DNA from: Scatophagus argus
Lineage: Eukaryota; Chordata; Actinopteri; Scatophagidae
Reading direction: 5' to 3'
Assembly (NCBI RefSeq): GCF_020382885.2
Contig: NC_058496.1
Span: forward strand, 19,386,501 to 19,450,500
DNA length: 64,000 bases
The notes beneath the pieces are model-generated. The model saw only the letters and a list, made by a program, of their open reading frames with translations, did no database searches and was not told the DNA's origin. Shown piece after piece: positions 1 to 16,800 of this stretch. A program made the position numbers and the translations under genes. Within the stretch, counting starts at the first letter, position 1; the number at the start of each line of letters is the position of its first letter.

Positions 1-1055
1 CTGTAAAAATAAACGAAATGAATGAAATGACTCAAAAAAGATTCGTTCAATTTACTGTTCGAGAGTGAATGATTCGATTCAGTAAAAACAGACCAGCGCT
101 AATGGACGGACACCTTGCCAATGAAACTCTAATATGGGAAGAATTCCCACTTTCTTACACTTCCGGTTATGTAGGAGGCGCTCGCAAGATAGTCCAAAAT
201 GAATGGGGGTTTATGGAGCTGTAGATCTAAAATGTAACTTTTATGGTGTAATTTTTTTTTGCCTGCAAATTGTCTTTATGTTTTCAGTATAAGCAATAGA
301 GACAATAGATACAGTTCCATTAGATTTAATTTTTGCAGCTTTTTTGTGATGAAATATCTTTACGTTTACAACATTCACCATTCTGGTGTCAGGCATCAGT
401 CAAGCACCAAGTTTGTGTTTTGTTTTAACCACACTTCTAACGTCTGCTGTAGCTATCGTTACGAAAATGCATAAGGTCTATAATACTCAAAACTGAAACC
501 GTATTGTTGTGGTTATGTTCCTGTAATGATAACTGAAGTAAGCCTACCATAACATCAGGCTGTTAGTCGTAAATCTTTAACTAACCAATCAGCATACATT
601 AGCAGAATTCTAGCACTTCATGGGCAAAGCCATCTGCCCTGTAAAAAAAATGAACAGGAATTGGTAATTTTTTTTTCAATTCTGATATATAATCGTTACT
701 GTACAGCATTCAGACTAAACAAACAAACTGAATGTTGTCTCCCAGAGAGGGACAGTGTCTGTTAAATGTTTCTGAGTTTAAAAGTAAAACATTTTCTGAA
801 ATGAGAAGTGCTGTTCAACATCCTTATCATACAACAAGCAGCACCTAATTTCAATTAAGTCCCCACTTCAGATATCATTCACAAGCTATGTTACATTCCT
901 TGAAATAAAACAGTGTTTGTGCCACAGTGGTTCAGCCTTGTTGACAATAAGATGCAGAAGTTTGGGACTTACATAGGTTTTACACCAAAGTACGCTTAGA
1001 GTCACTCCCAGAAGACTACGGCCTTTAGTTAGTAAACACTCTCAAGTCAGTATTT
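1..1055. other. Left-edge non-coding stretch downstream of the T-box gene
   Basis: No coding exon is seen. The first 100 bases contain short AATGAAT/GATTCGATTC-type inverted strings like those of small teleost MITEs. An ETS-like core (CTTCCGGTT) lies near 160-168 beside a GC-richer patch, so a promoter of a gene outside the window is possible but not shown. The part nearest 1055 should hold the 3-prime UTR of the minus-strand T-box gene. I found no clear AATAAA for it here. Confidence 0.4.
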
Positions 1056-6039
<4,984 letters not shown>

Positions 6040-7218
6040 GGTAAAAACAAGCTTTTACGCACGACTCTGCTGTTTGTCTTACACTTTTATGTCACGTTGA
6101 TACCTGCAGGACAAGTGTACCTGCATATTTTTAAATTCACTAAAACGCATCAAAGATGGCAGGTTTATATGAATCTTGCTGTTTCCCTGGATGTTTTGTC
6201 TTAGAAAAGTCCTTCCCACTGTCCAGTGCGCCCTGATGCCTCTCAGCCTGTGTCCACGCTGATTTCCTCCTTGACACGTTTGGACTCAGTGTGACACCCA
6301 GCAGTGGGTGGAGTTTCTCTGGTATTACTCTTTATGTGCAGGAAAATGCTGCCTCAAGTTTCTTTACTGGCTGATGAAGCTGTTTGTGACAGTTTTGGGG
6401 GGTTAAAATCTAGTTTTATAGATTACAAAGCAGCACAACAAACCTGAACCAAGCACACATGTAGAACACTTTATTAGGCATAAAAATGAGCACCTCTAAC
6501 TTCTTCCCACAGTTTACATGAAGCTGTATCAGACTGATGTGTGTGTTGCCTCCCATAAACACTGTGATGAACCCCAGAACTGTACCATCATGAAATCTGA
6601 GTGACAACCCAACATTCTGAAACAACCCTCTATCTTCCCACATCATTCCAGCCGCCTGTGGTTTCATTAGCTCCACTGATGTGGTCTCTCCTCCCGTACA
6701 GCGCTGAATGGGGGACAGTCTGCAGGGAGTCAGCTCGGTGGAGGTGCCTCTGCCAGCAATTGTCCCAGCTGGATTAGGCTCTGGGTTTGGTTACAGGCTT
6801 TTTATTGCTCAATGGTCCATGACAGCGTAGGAACGTCCCAGGGAAAACTTTCTGTGAGTGAGGGCGGCAGGTTCAAGATGCATATATGTCACTGAGGAGG
6901 TGCAGCACCACAGGGGCCCTACAGTATGTCAGCACAAAGAGGTGATGCTCAATGTGAAATCACATAAAACCATAAAGTGGAAAGAAAGGCAGATACACTA
7001 TATTGTTTGAATACAAAGAAACAATTAGTATTACTGAAATTTAAGTTGTGAGGGATAAATGTCTTGCTGCTGAATAAGGTCATTGACCACAATATGATTC
7101 AACCACTGTTCTTATTTATGCAACATTTCAAAACAGAAGCACATTATGAAAATAAAATAACCCCATTATTACAATGGTATGTTTGAGTCTAATTTTAAAA
7201 ATTATTTTTTATAATTTT

Positions 7219-7263
7219 TAAGAATTTCCCTCCAGGGATAAATAAAGGAATTCTGATTCTTCT
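7219..7263 (+). mobile_element. Retroposon 3-prime tail (GGGATAAATAAAGGAATTCTG)
   Basis: AATTTCCCTCCAGGGATAAA followed by TAAAGGAATTCTGATTCT matches the tail at 35449-35493, which differs at only a few bases. Both end in ATTCTG repeats, as the 3-prime ends of teleost LINE/SINE elements do. Only the tail is recognisable. Confidence 0.6.
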
Positions 7264-10069
7264 GAAAAAAGTAATAATAATTTGAAAAGAATGCTATGCT
7301 GTGACAGCAATGTAATTCTAATAATAACTAAACTAAACAAATTCCCAATAATATTATTATCCTTTCTAGTATTACACTGTACTGAAGATCTGCAGTTTGC
7401 TTGTCAAAGTGGTGTTGCCCTTCCCCAGCAGAAGTCTGCCATGTGTGCAATCAATGTCAAACCTTATTACTTTTAAATGTATTAAAAAGCAGAAAACTTG
7501 AATGTAATATGAGTGTAATGTGACTGTTGATTGTGATAGTAGTTGTAAATTGTTTTAAAAATGACAGTTCTTTAGTTAATTAATAAAAAGTGCATCCTGT
7601 TGGGTTTTTTTAAAATAGCAGTCAGTGATTTTTCAATTTTTATTTATTTATGTATTTGTAGTCATGTTAACTCCATGGTGACAGCCTTGCTGCTCATGAA
7701 ATAAATTTTAAACGTATCAAATGTAAAGTTTCAACATATCCTTGGTTTGCAGAGACATACAATGCAAACATTTATTCTGGCACTTGGATCCATTGTACTT
7801 GTGATTGGGGCAATTTAAATCTCTGACATACAGTATGTAACAGGTAGTAGGTCTACTCAAACAGAAAATTTATTAAATCATAAACATATTAAGCAGGGCT
7901 GTTAATGACAAGAGTGAAATGACTTTGGCTGTGGAGGTTCAGTTAGTAGGTAGTAAAGTCAAAGTAACTGTCCACTTATTTATAGCCTGTTACAACTCCT
8001 AAGTCATGGCCATTGCTGAAACAATGGTTAGAGGTAACAACAGCCCTTCTAAAAGCAACACACTGAGGCTCGTATTTCAGCAAGGACTTTGCTGTGAAAT
8101 CAGGAAATATCTCACACTGGACCTTTAGTTACAGCTTCCCAAAGTCTCTCTTATCAGATGCCTAAGAAAGCTCACTTTTTTATTCAGAGGCCATTTAAGA
8201 TATGCAGTGGGTGGCAGAGCTGATGACCCAATCTTTTTCTGGCAGAGAAGCAGGGGAAAACCCTGCGTGTTCTTCAGCCAACTTCAAAGAGCCAGTCAGT
8301 AATCTGAAACAGGCCTGAGAATGATGGCAAACAAGACGCCTGGCTGTTATTTGTGGATTTGGCCCACAAGCTGCATGTGAAACCTGTCACTGAGGATAAA
8401 CCGGCAGATCTCCACTGGGTCATTGCCCAGTAACACATTCTCCCTAGTAAAACCTCCAAATTACTTGACTGACCCTTTTGGATGTGTTGATATGGTTCAC
8501 AAGGCAGGAGGAGACTGGAGAGCTGAGGAAGGAACCCAAGGCAAACCTTGACCCCAGAATAGAGTACTCCACTGATATACCATAATGCTGGCAGGCACGC
8601 GATGGACAGCAGGGGCGTTTCTAGGAGTTGACAGGTTCTGAGGCTAAGCCCACACTATCTGAGGCTAGGTCTGCAAGTGAGCACCTTGTTGTTTTATTGA
8701 TATGGTCCCTGATGTTGTTCCTGGAACACCAATGCCTCAATTTCATTTTATTTTACTGCGTTGTATATCTACAGCAAACATTACATTTCATTTGAAATTT
8801 AGTTTTTAATGTAATGTTAATACAATTGCTCTGGACAAAATGGACATCTGGGGGTCAGCTGGAAATTCTCCATCCTGTGGTAGCAGTATTTAACTGCTAC
8901 TTTACCTTATTATTTTGTTTTTCCATTTTCTATGATTGTAAAGTCTGACTGATTTTGTTCATTTGTAGTTGAAAAGGTGTCTTGGTTCAAGCTGACAGTA
9001 AACTTTTAGTTGATTTTACATTTGAAAATCATGCACATCAATTTTTAATGACAATGAAAATTTAACATGAAATGCTGTCAAAATACATTAAGATTCTATG
9101 CAATCTATACTCAAAACTCAAGTGTAGACTACACATTTCATCAAGCTTTGCATTTTTGAAATCTTTTCAGCTATTCTCACACAAATATGTCACGCTGTGC
9201 ATCCATACTACAAGAGGGCTGCAGATATCAGCATTTATATAATTGGACATTACAGTTTACTGCGGAACAGGTGAGTAAAGTCATAAAAATGATCGTTTTG
9301 ATTAATAACAGATGGATTGCAAGTGGGTGAAATAATAGATCATTATCAAAGAAATTATTAATTAGATGGCCTGCAGTGATCCCATAACCGCAGAAACAGC
9401 AAACGCATCTCCTGGTTAAGAGAAATGCTGTGCATATTTACGCATGAGACAACATCAACAACAACAGCTCGGACAACAACAGCTTAACTTTATTAATTAA
9501 ATCTTCTGACACTCCAACAGGACTGGTCAGGATCCAGTGTTAATTAGTGTTCTGTTCTTCTACACAGCCAAAAGAGCTCACACAGTGCAGGGTCTTAGCC
9601 CCAGAAACCTGACACAAAAAACACAGATGATGGAGGGAGATATTGTCGTTTTTATTCCCCATTGTCATCTTTCTTGGCAAAACCTGTCAACACAACCTCA
9701 AGGTCATTAATTTGTCTTTTCAACCTTAAAAAACACTATAGGCCAAGAGTGTTTGTTACTGCCTTCCAACTGACTCATATCATGAGCAGTTGAAGGGTAT
9801 AAAGTGGACTTATTGTAACTGGACTCATGCTTTGACTCACCACTGACTCATAATCTGATCTGGCACCTCTGTGGTAAAGGTTTGGTTAATTTTGCAAACC
9901 TGTTTGCTACCAGCCTTGGCTAACAGCAAACCACGGTTTACTGTGCCAGAGTCACTTAAACTCTGTTATCCCTAACCATCCAGCCCAGTCTTTTTTCTAA
10001 AGAGGGCACAGATATTCATGGTACCCAGAGAGTGTGTCCTTTTGACGATGGTGATTCTTTCTTCTAGCA

Positions 10070-10460
10070 CTACCATGAGGTTGACTTCTTCATCCAAATA
10101 TCTTAACAACTACATGACGAATCTCTTCAAAATTTGGTACTGACAATCATGACCCCCAGAGGAAGAATTCAAATTATTCTGGTCTTCTGGCATTACATGT
10201 AGCACCATTATCAGGTCAAAATGCTAACGTGTCTAATACCTCGGTTTATGATCAAATACCTGCAAAGCTTTGACATTTGACATTGCCATCAGTCCCAGCT
10301 GTACATTGTGTTAAGTGCTAATTGGCAAATGCTGGCATGCTAAGTCACCTGCTAAATATCAACATGCTAGCTTCATCACTGTATGTATGTTTGCATGCCA
10401 TGCTGATGCAAGCGTTTAGCTCAAGGACAGCCTCACAGGGCCCCTAGCAGGGCTATAGAT
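10070..10460. repeat. Dispersed repeat with GCATGCTAA strings
   Basis: The segment contains TACCATGAGG, AAATTTGGTACTGACAATCA, GACCCCCAGAGGAAGAATT and several AACATGCTAG/GGCATGCTAA strings. Related wording is found near 30230-30430 and 43020-43345. It resembles a very common teleost dispersed repeat. The class was not assigned. Confidence 0.45.
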
Positions 10461-10909
10461 GAAGATGCAAAAGGTGTAAAGGACAAACTAGCAAATGTCT
10501 CAGTCAATCAGGAAATCAGAGTTACTGTGTCATGGTGTGCTAGCATCTCTTCTCCTTTTATAACCGTAAGTTTTGTCAGCAGTACTGTCAAGTCATTTAT
10601 TCATGATCTCTTCAATATAATGTTAATTTTTAATCCAAAACATCTGCGATTTCAACCATCCACGTTGTTTTCCTACAGCGTCCTCTGACTGGAAATCTTC
10701 TCCACAGCCAGGGTCACTGGAAAGCTTCCAAACCGCTCTGGCCGCGCCGTCTCCTTAACACTTCTCATGTTTGGACAGTTGAACGTTGATGAATAGCCTA
10801 ATGGTAACAGGTTAGTGCAAGTGAACATAGTTGGGCTTCAGAGGTGAGAGGAATGTAGTTTAACAACAGAGCAGAGGTGCTGAAAGAGACAGGGCTTGTA
10901 TTGACATCA

Positions 10910-10931
10910 AACACACACACACACACACACA
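10910..10931. repeat. (AC)n microsatellite
   Basis: Perfect AC dinucleotide run of about 22 nt. Confidence 0.9.
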
Positions 10932-11455
10932 GCGGCCACATGTTACAAGGTGTGGCAGAGTGGAAGATGAGCCATGAGAAAGTCAAGTGTAGTCAGTCAC
11001 CATCAGACTAAATATAAGTCATCATATCAACATACCATTGCTTTTTTTCCTTCTTTTTCTTTTTTCTTTTTTTTTACGATATTCATTTACATTTAAATTT
11101 GTAAGATTTTAAACAGGCTGCCATCTACATTTCCTGATTTTAAAATCCCTCCCAAATAAATTTGTGATTGGGTAGCCCTGGTGTATTTTTTGCCTAATTG
11201 TCTTGAATGTGCTTGTTTGTAACTGCGTTTACCTTGATCTTCCATTATCTTTTTTGATCCGATCTATGTTATTTCCTTGCTTATTGTTTACATTTCTTAG
11301 CAGTATTTGCATAATTTTATTTGTTCATTTAGTTCAATTTATTCATTGTTAGTGTCATGCACAAACGCACTGAAGACCCCTCAAGTACAAAAAAGCCAAA
11401 CTGAACATTCATTGAATCAGGTCAAAATGAAAACTAACTTATACAAAGTAATAAC

Positions 11456-11645
11456 AGGGCACGGTGGTGCAGTGGTTAGCACCATCACCTCACAGCAAGA
11501 GGGTTTCAGGGTCGATTCCTGGGCTGGGTCTTTCTGTGTGGATGTTGCCTGTTCTCCCTGTGCCTGTGTGGGTTTTCTCTGGGTATTCATGCAGTTGATG
11601 TACCCAGGATGAACCCTGACTAGCACCCAGAGTGGATAGGCTCTG
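11456..11645 (+). mobile_element. tRNA-derived SINE
   Basis: It begins GGGCACGGTGGTGCAGTGGT, an A-box-like pol III promoter. About 35 nt later comes GGTTTCAGGGTCGATTCC, a B-box-like segment. The body then reads TGTGTGGATGTTGCCTGTTC, as in widespread fish SINEs. There is no cloverleaf able to act as a tRNA. I recognised the family type from memory and did not assign a subfamily. Confidence 0.7.
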
Positions 11646-14342
11646 AGTTAGCAATCATATCCACTAATCAAACTGAAATGATAAATCTTTAATGCAACAC
11701 CTGCACTGTTACATAATCTTGACGCCCATTTATAGCAAGTCACTGAATCAGAGGATTTTATTATTATTATTTATTTATTTATCGTATGCCTTGTTCTTGG
11801 GTGGTGAGTTCTGAAAAACAAAACTCTGCTTGATATACACGCAATTCAATTCTCAAGATCACAATCAGGGAATGCATGTGGTGTCGCATGTGGTTTATGG
11901 TTACACCAGCACAGTTCATCTAGAAGTGTGTTTCAGAATTAAACTGTGTATGCAGACAAGTCCAGCAGCAGATAACCTTTGGGCTGTTGGGGGGGGGGGG
12001 TTGAGCAGAAGATTCACAAGGTGATGCTAAGCATTCCTTACATTTCCCAGCTCCTCAGATCCCGTCTGGAAGAAACCTCAGTTAAGACATATTTCCTCAG
12101 TAGACCTAAATATGAATAACAACACCCATATCTGATGTGTAAATAAGGATGTGCAAGTATAAATATAACAATAATGTGGAATTACAGCAAATTTAACAGC
12201 ACATGTAACTGTTTGCTACATTAAAATGATAGAATGTTGAAAATGTTTGACCACAAACAATGAAAAGCTCTGTAAAGCTGAAAGAATGAGCAGAGAGATA
12301 ATTCTCACTAATGTGCAGCTTTAAACCTACAAGAGCTGGGGGCAGTAGGAACAAGATGTGAACACAACATATAACCTTAAGATGATACATATTTGATTAC
12401 ACATCCTGGTCTCTAACTGTATCTGTCCACTGAGCAGGTAGAGTACAGCGGGTTCTTCGAGCTTATTCTCTAAAAACAGCTGCCTGCTGAAAATAACACT
12501 ATGAGAGTAATGAAAGTGAACCAAGACAGTGAAGTTGCAGCTGGACAGCTGAACAATGAGCTGAAACTCACTATAAAGCTCCAAAAAGCTGAGAGAAGCT
12601 GCATATACAGGTGATAATTCAATGTAGGTTCATGTCTGTCAGAGACCCCTTTCATACCATCACATTGTTCTCAAGATGTAATTTGATATATTGTTACAAA
12701 AATATCGATTAAAGTAGAAACTGAAACAAGTTCATAAGAAAATTTTATGTTTTATTGTGGAACATGGCAAACAGTTGTAAGTAAAAACACTGTCATGGGC
12801 AAAAGAGTTTTGTTTGACTGTTTGACTATCAAATTTGTTTGTTACCGGTAGTTCTGTTTTTAGAGTGTATTCTGGATGCAGAAGCATTTAAAAGTTCAGC
12901 TCTCTAATCTAACAAATAAATTGAATTTTAGAGACCATAATTCTATATTTTCTCTTTTATCTGTAATTAAACCATCTCAGTTTCATATTTCTCCGTGTCA
13001 CATTTACTATGAAACCGTCGCACTTCACAAGGGCTGATGTCAGATTTAGTGCCAAAGAGGACAAATATCTAGTGCCAGATTGCGATAATATAATACTCAG
13101 ACTGAAAAAAAAGAATCTTATCCAACTACTGAAGCAAGTCTGAGTGTCAAGCTTGAGTGAAGTTTTTCCAGTTCATTCTGCTCAGACAGCAAAGTTTAAA
13201 ACAAATGTTTATGCAAACAAAAAGAAATCAATGTGTATTTTCAGCGCCAACAAGGCCATAAATCAGTTGTACAGGAAGGTGAGCACAGAGAGAGGATGAG
13301 AAAGTGCTGTGAGAGGAGGAGGAGGCCCCTAGAGATCAATTTTGACACATTAGAACTATTAGTTTATTGAGAGGTGAAAGATAGATTGAAGGCTGAATGT
13401 TAAAGAGATCTGTAGCTGTAAAACATCCTCTCCACTGATGAGCTCTGTGGAAAGTGATGCTCTACACTGCAACATCTCTCCATTGTTACTTCATGTCCGT
13501 GAGCATAAAGATGAGGATCTTCACATATCTAACAATCCACTTGTATTTAAGGTCACCATAACTCTGCAATGAAATGTTCATTACTTGAGAGATGAGGTTA
13601 TTTACATACTAACTGATCTTAAAGTTGAAATAACTCTTGCTCCTTTTTAAATGATAGTGGATGTTTAGAAAAATAACAAATGATTAGAATGTATGCATTA
13701 TATTTAATACATACAAAGAGTTCAACTCATACCCTCAATATTTGACATGCATGTTGAAAGGGAAAAATATATTTAGATTTCTTTGCCTCTGAAACCAGAC
13801 TCTATGTCCTGTATGGAGTTCTTAATTGATAACACCAGTTTCAGTTAAACATGAAGTTTGCATGTCTACAAGTAATGAAACCTGACAGAAATTATTTATG
13901 CTATTGACATATATAAAGATGAATGACAAGAGCTCAAAAAATAAATCCAAGACATCTCGTTTGCCCCCTAGTGGCTGGCTGTAGTATAGATCATAAACCT
14001 CTACCCCTACATTTTAGTAGATGGGACATGGGACAAACTACAGTACACATCAAATAATTTTTTTCCTAAGGTGGTTTATGTCATTTTAGGTAGTTTTTAA
14101 TGTATGTGATGTATGATTACGTGTTAAGAGTTAAAGAAAAGCAACATGAGATATGGTCCAAAGCTTGATGTCTGCACTTTATTTCTCTGCACGTTTTTAT
14201 CTGAAAGCATAATATGCTCAACCCTGATCTGCAGATCTCATGAGCGTGTGTTGCTGAGGCAGAGAGAGGTCTCAAAAGTTCATTTTCTCTTCATATGTTC
14301 ATTGGTAAAATGCCATATTAGTGACAGGATGTTCAGAAGATG

Positions 14343-14471
14343 GCCCTGTGATTGACTGGCGACCAGTCCAGAGTGAACCCTGCCTCTCGCCCGTAGTCAG
14401 CTGGGATAGACTCCAGCTCCCCCGCGACCCTGACGGATAAGCGGTATAGAAAATGGATGGATGGATGGATG
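14343..14471 (+). mobile_element. SINE/LINE 3-prime domain ending in (ATGG)n
   Basis: GACTGGCGACCAGTCCAGAG, CCTGCCTCTCGCCCGTAGTC, AGCTGGGATAGACTCCAGC and GGATAAGCGG followed by ATGG repeats form the 3-prime domain shared by many fish retroposons. A short target-like string GTTCAGAAGATG occurs on both sides (about 14330-14341 and 14470-14481) and may be the target-site duplication. Confidence 0.75.
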
Positions 14472-15610
14472 TTCAGAAGATATGTGACTTCTGAAAAAAT
14501 CTGTCTAGTATTTACTTTAGTGTCTATGGGGCCAAAGCATCGGTCATAATCTGAAGTTCATGTTAGTTTCTTCCATTGGAGAGAATAGACTCAGGACTTG
14601 CTGCTAGTTTCCTAAAGGAGTAGTACCCATGTGACACAGATACAGGAAATCTCTGTTCGGTGAAGCAGAAGTTGGCTCAGTAATATGATGTTTTTCAGAG
14701 ACTTTTCATTTTTGTTGAACTGGAAAGATTTTGATTTTACTGATCTGATTTTGAAGTTCATTTTTTATGAAATGGAATAAATGTTAATAAATGTGCTGAT
14801 GGTGAAGAGAGACTAAATGTATTCCTATTAAAAATGTCATAGAATACATCATACCTGTACTGTATTTTAGTAAGATCTGACAGGATGTGAGTGTTTCTGT
14901 GGCTTCCTGTACAGGCTGAAGGCTGCTGCCCAGTGCTGCTGCTCATCCATTTTGGGTTGATTAGAACGTGCTTTTCTTGCAGAACAGCCTCAGAATGGAG
15001 CTTCAGATTCATATTTTTAATCACAAGAGTAAGAGAAGTATTTACAGAACTCAACACATTGGTGGGAGTGTTTAATTGATTGACACATCTCAGCATTTTG
15101 TCTCCCATGAATGACAGTCCTCCCATCTTTCATTAAACATGCATTCAATTGCACTGAACAGCAGTGCACTTTTCAGGATAATTTACAGAAGTTGGCAGAC
15201 TGTTGCTAATTTTCTGAAGTAACTTTTTTTTTTTCATTGCATGAGGAAGTCAATCTTTTTGTCTGCTCAAACCCCAGACAACTTCTTTGTTTCTCCATCA
15301 GACAACAGGCATCCAGCTGAGTCAAAATATGGACAAAGGTGCTCCCGTCATTCTTCCTGACATTATAACAGATAGACTAGATTTGTGATTTTATTTGATT
15401 AGGCAGCAATACGTTATTTGTAGTGATCATAATATCATAATCAAAAATATCATACACAAAATAACATCCTGCTAGTCATCCCTGTTGCTGTGAATTATTG
15501 ATAGTGACGTGTCTTGGGTAACACATCCTGAAGACAAAATGGGTAGGAAATGTGAGCATTTCAATTAAGAAGATGTGTTTTCCTTCTTGTCAGCACAATG
15601 AGTGACCGCA

Positions 15611-15647
15611 GGGTGGGGGTGGGGAGGATCGGGGGTGTCGGAGGGGT
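15611..15647 (+). other. G-rich run with G-quadruplex potential
   Basis: Within 37 nt of an AT-rich stretch there are several runs of three to five G separated by one to six bases (GGGTGGGGGTGGGGAGG, then GGGGG and GGGG). This pattern satisfies the usual four-tract G-quadruplex rule on the plus strand. Confidence 0.5.
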
Positions 15648-16447
15648 GTAAAGCTGACTAAAGTGTATCTGAAATTAGAAGTGACTACATTTTACTGCTG
15701 TAACAATACTGTCTCAGGCCGATTGATTTGAATAGTGTGAATATTTATGTCCAGAGGTGTTTGCCTGTTCTTAATGTCTGCACTCTTTAAGCAGATAAAG
15801 AGGACCGTTATTGTCTGCCGTTAGTGGTCATATATTAACAGAGGCATGTCCTGCCAGAAGAAGCATTAAGGCCTCCTCATTATTTAATCATTCGCTGTGG
15901 GCTTGTCAGGAGGCTGGACAGAGCAGATTAGGTGTATGTGCAACGTAAACTTACAAAGTACCTATTTATCAAAGAAGGTGTTGTATGATTCATGCTGATA
16001 GCTCACATCCAGATGATGTCATAGTTACAAAAATAAGATCTGTGTTCTATAAAATGCTCTGTAAAATAATACAGTTTTTAAAATAAGATGGTGTGAAAAG
16101 CAACAATTACAAGAGATGATAGCAAAACTCTGCGTTACAGTCATATAAGAAGTCACAAGAAGTTACACTCAGTAATGTCTATTACACAGCAATACCAACC
16201 CAGATTTTGCTGAAATTAGTTAACATGAGTGAACATAAGCTACAAGTCAGACCAACAAAAGTTGTTTCATCCAGAAAACTAAGGAAAAGTGCACTTTATT
16301 CCTTGTCATTACAACCTGTCATTTGTAAGAGAAAGTGTATTTCCTCTCTTTCTTTGGGGTATTTGCTACCACTCTAGTATATGTTTTGTCAGAGAGTGAG
16401 AAAAAATGAAAAAGAAAGTGTTTTTTTTAAAAAAATCCCCAAAACAA

Positions 16448-16800
16448 ACCATACAACCCAACAAAGTTTAGACTCTATGTGAAATGCAAATAAAAGTAGA
16501 ATGTAATCATTTGCAATACAGTGGTTGCTTGAAGCGACTGAGCCTTTTGAGGATGTTCCTTCATTGCCAATCATGACACTATCACCTGTTACCAATGAAC
16601 CTGTTTACCTGAGGAATGTTCCAGACTGCTGATTTCTGAGCAGTACACAACTTTCTCAGTCTTTTGTTGCTCCTGTCCCAACTTGTTTGAAATGCGTTGC
16701 TGGTATATAATTCAGAACAAACATATTTTTTATTAGTGAAGTTAATGAGGTCAAACATTAAATACATTGTCTCTGTACCATTTTCAGTTGAGGATAGAAG
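16448..16800 (-). mobile_element. Non-autonomous DNA-transposon copy (same family as 25611-26011)
   Basis: Segment 16580-16690 is the reverse complement, with mismatches, of 25750-25850. Both translate to the shared fragment RLRKLCTAQKS in opposite orientations. The end near 16450 reads ACAACCCAACAAAGTTTAG and continues AATGCAAATAAAAGTAGAAT, matching the AAC-CCxxATTCC type terminus of this fish family. The copy is diverged and the far terminus is not visible. Confidence 0.6.

Noticed and set aside
11456..11530. Possible tRNA gene
   Set aside because: A- and B-box-like strings are present, but no cloverleaf with an anticodon stem can be drawn; it is a tRNA-derived SINE.
14758..15126. 122-residue minus-strand open frame
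   Set aside because: No domain, no splice context, and composition like the surrounding AT-rich DNA; chance frame.
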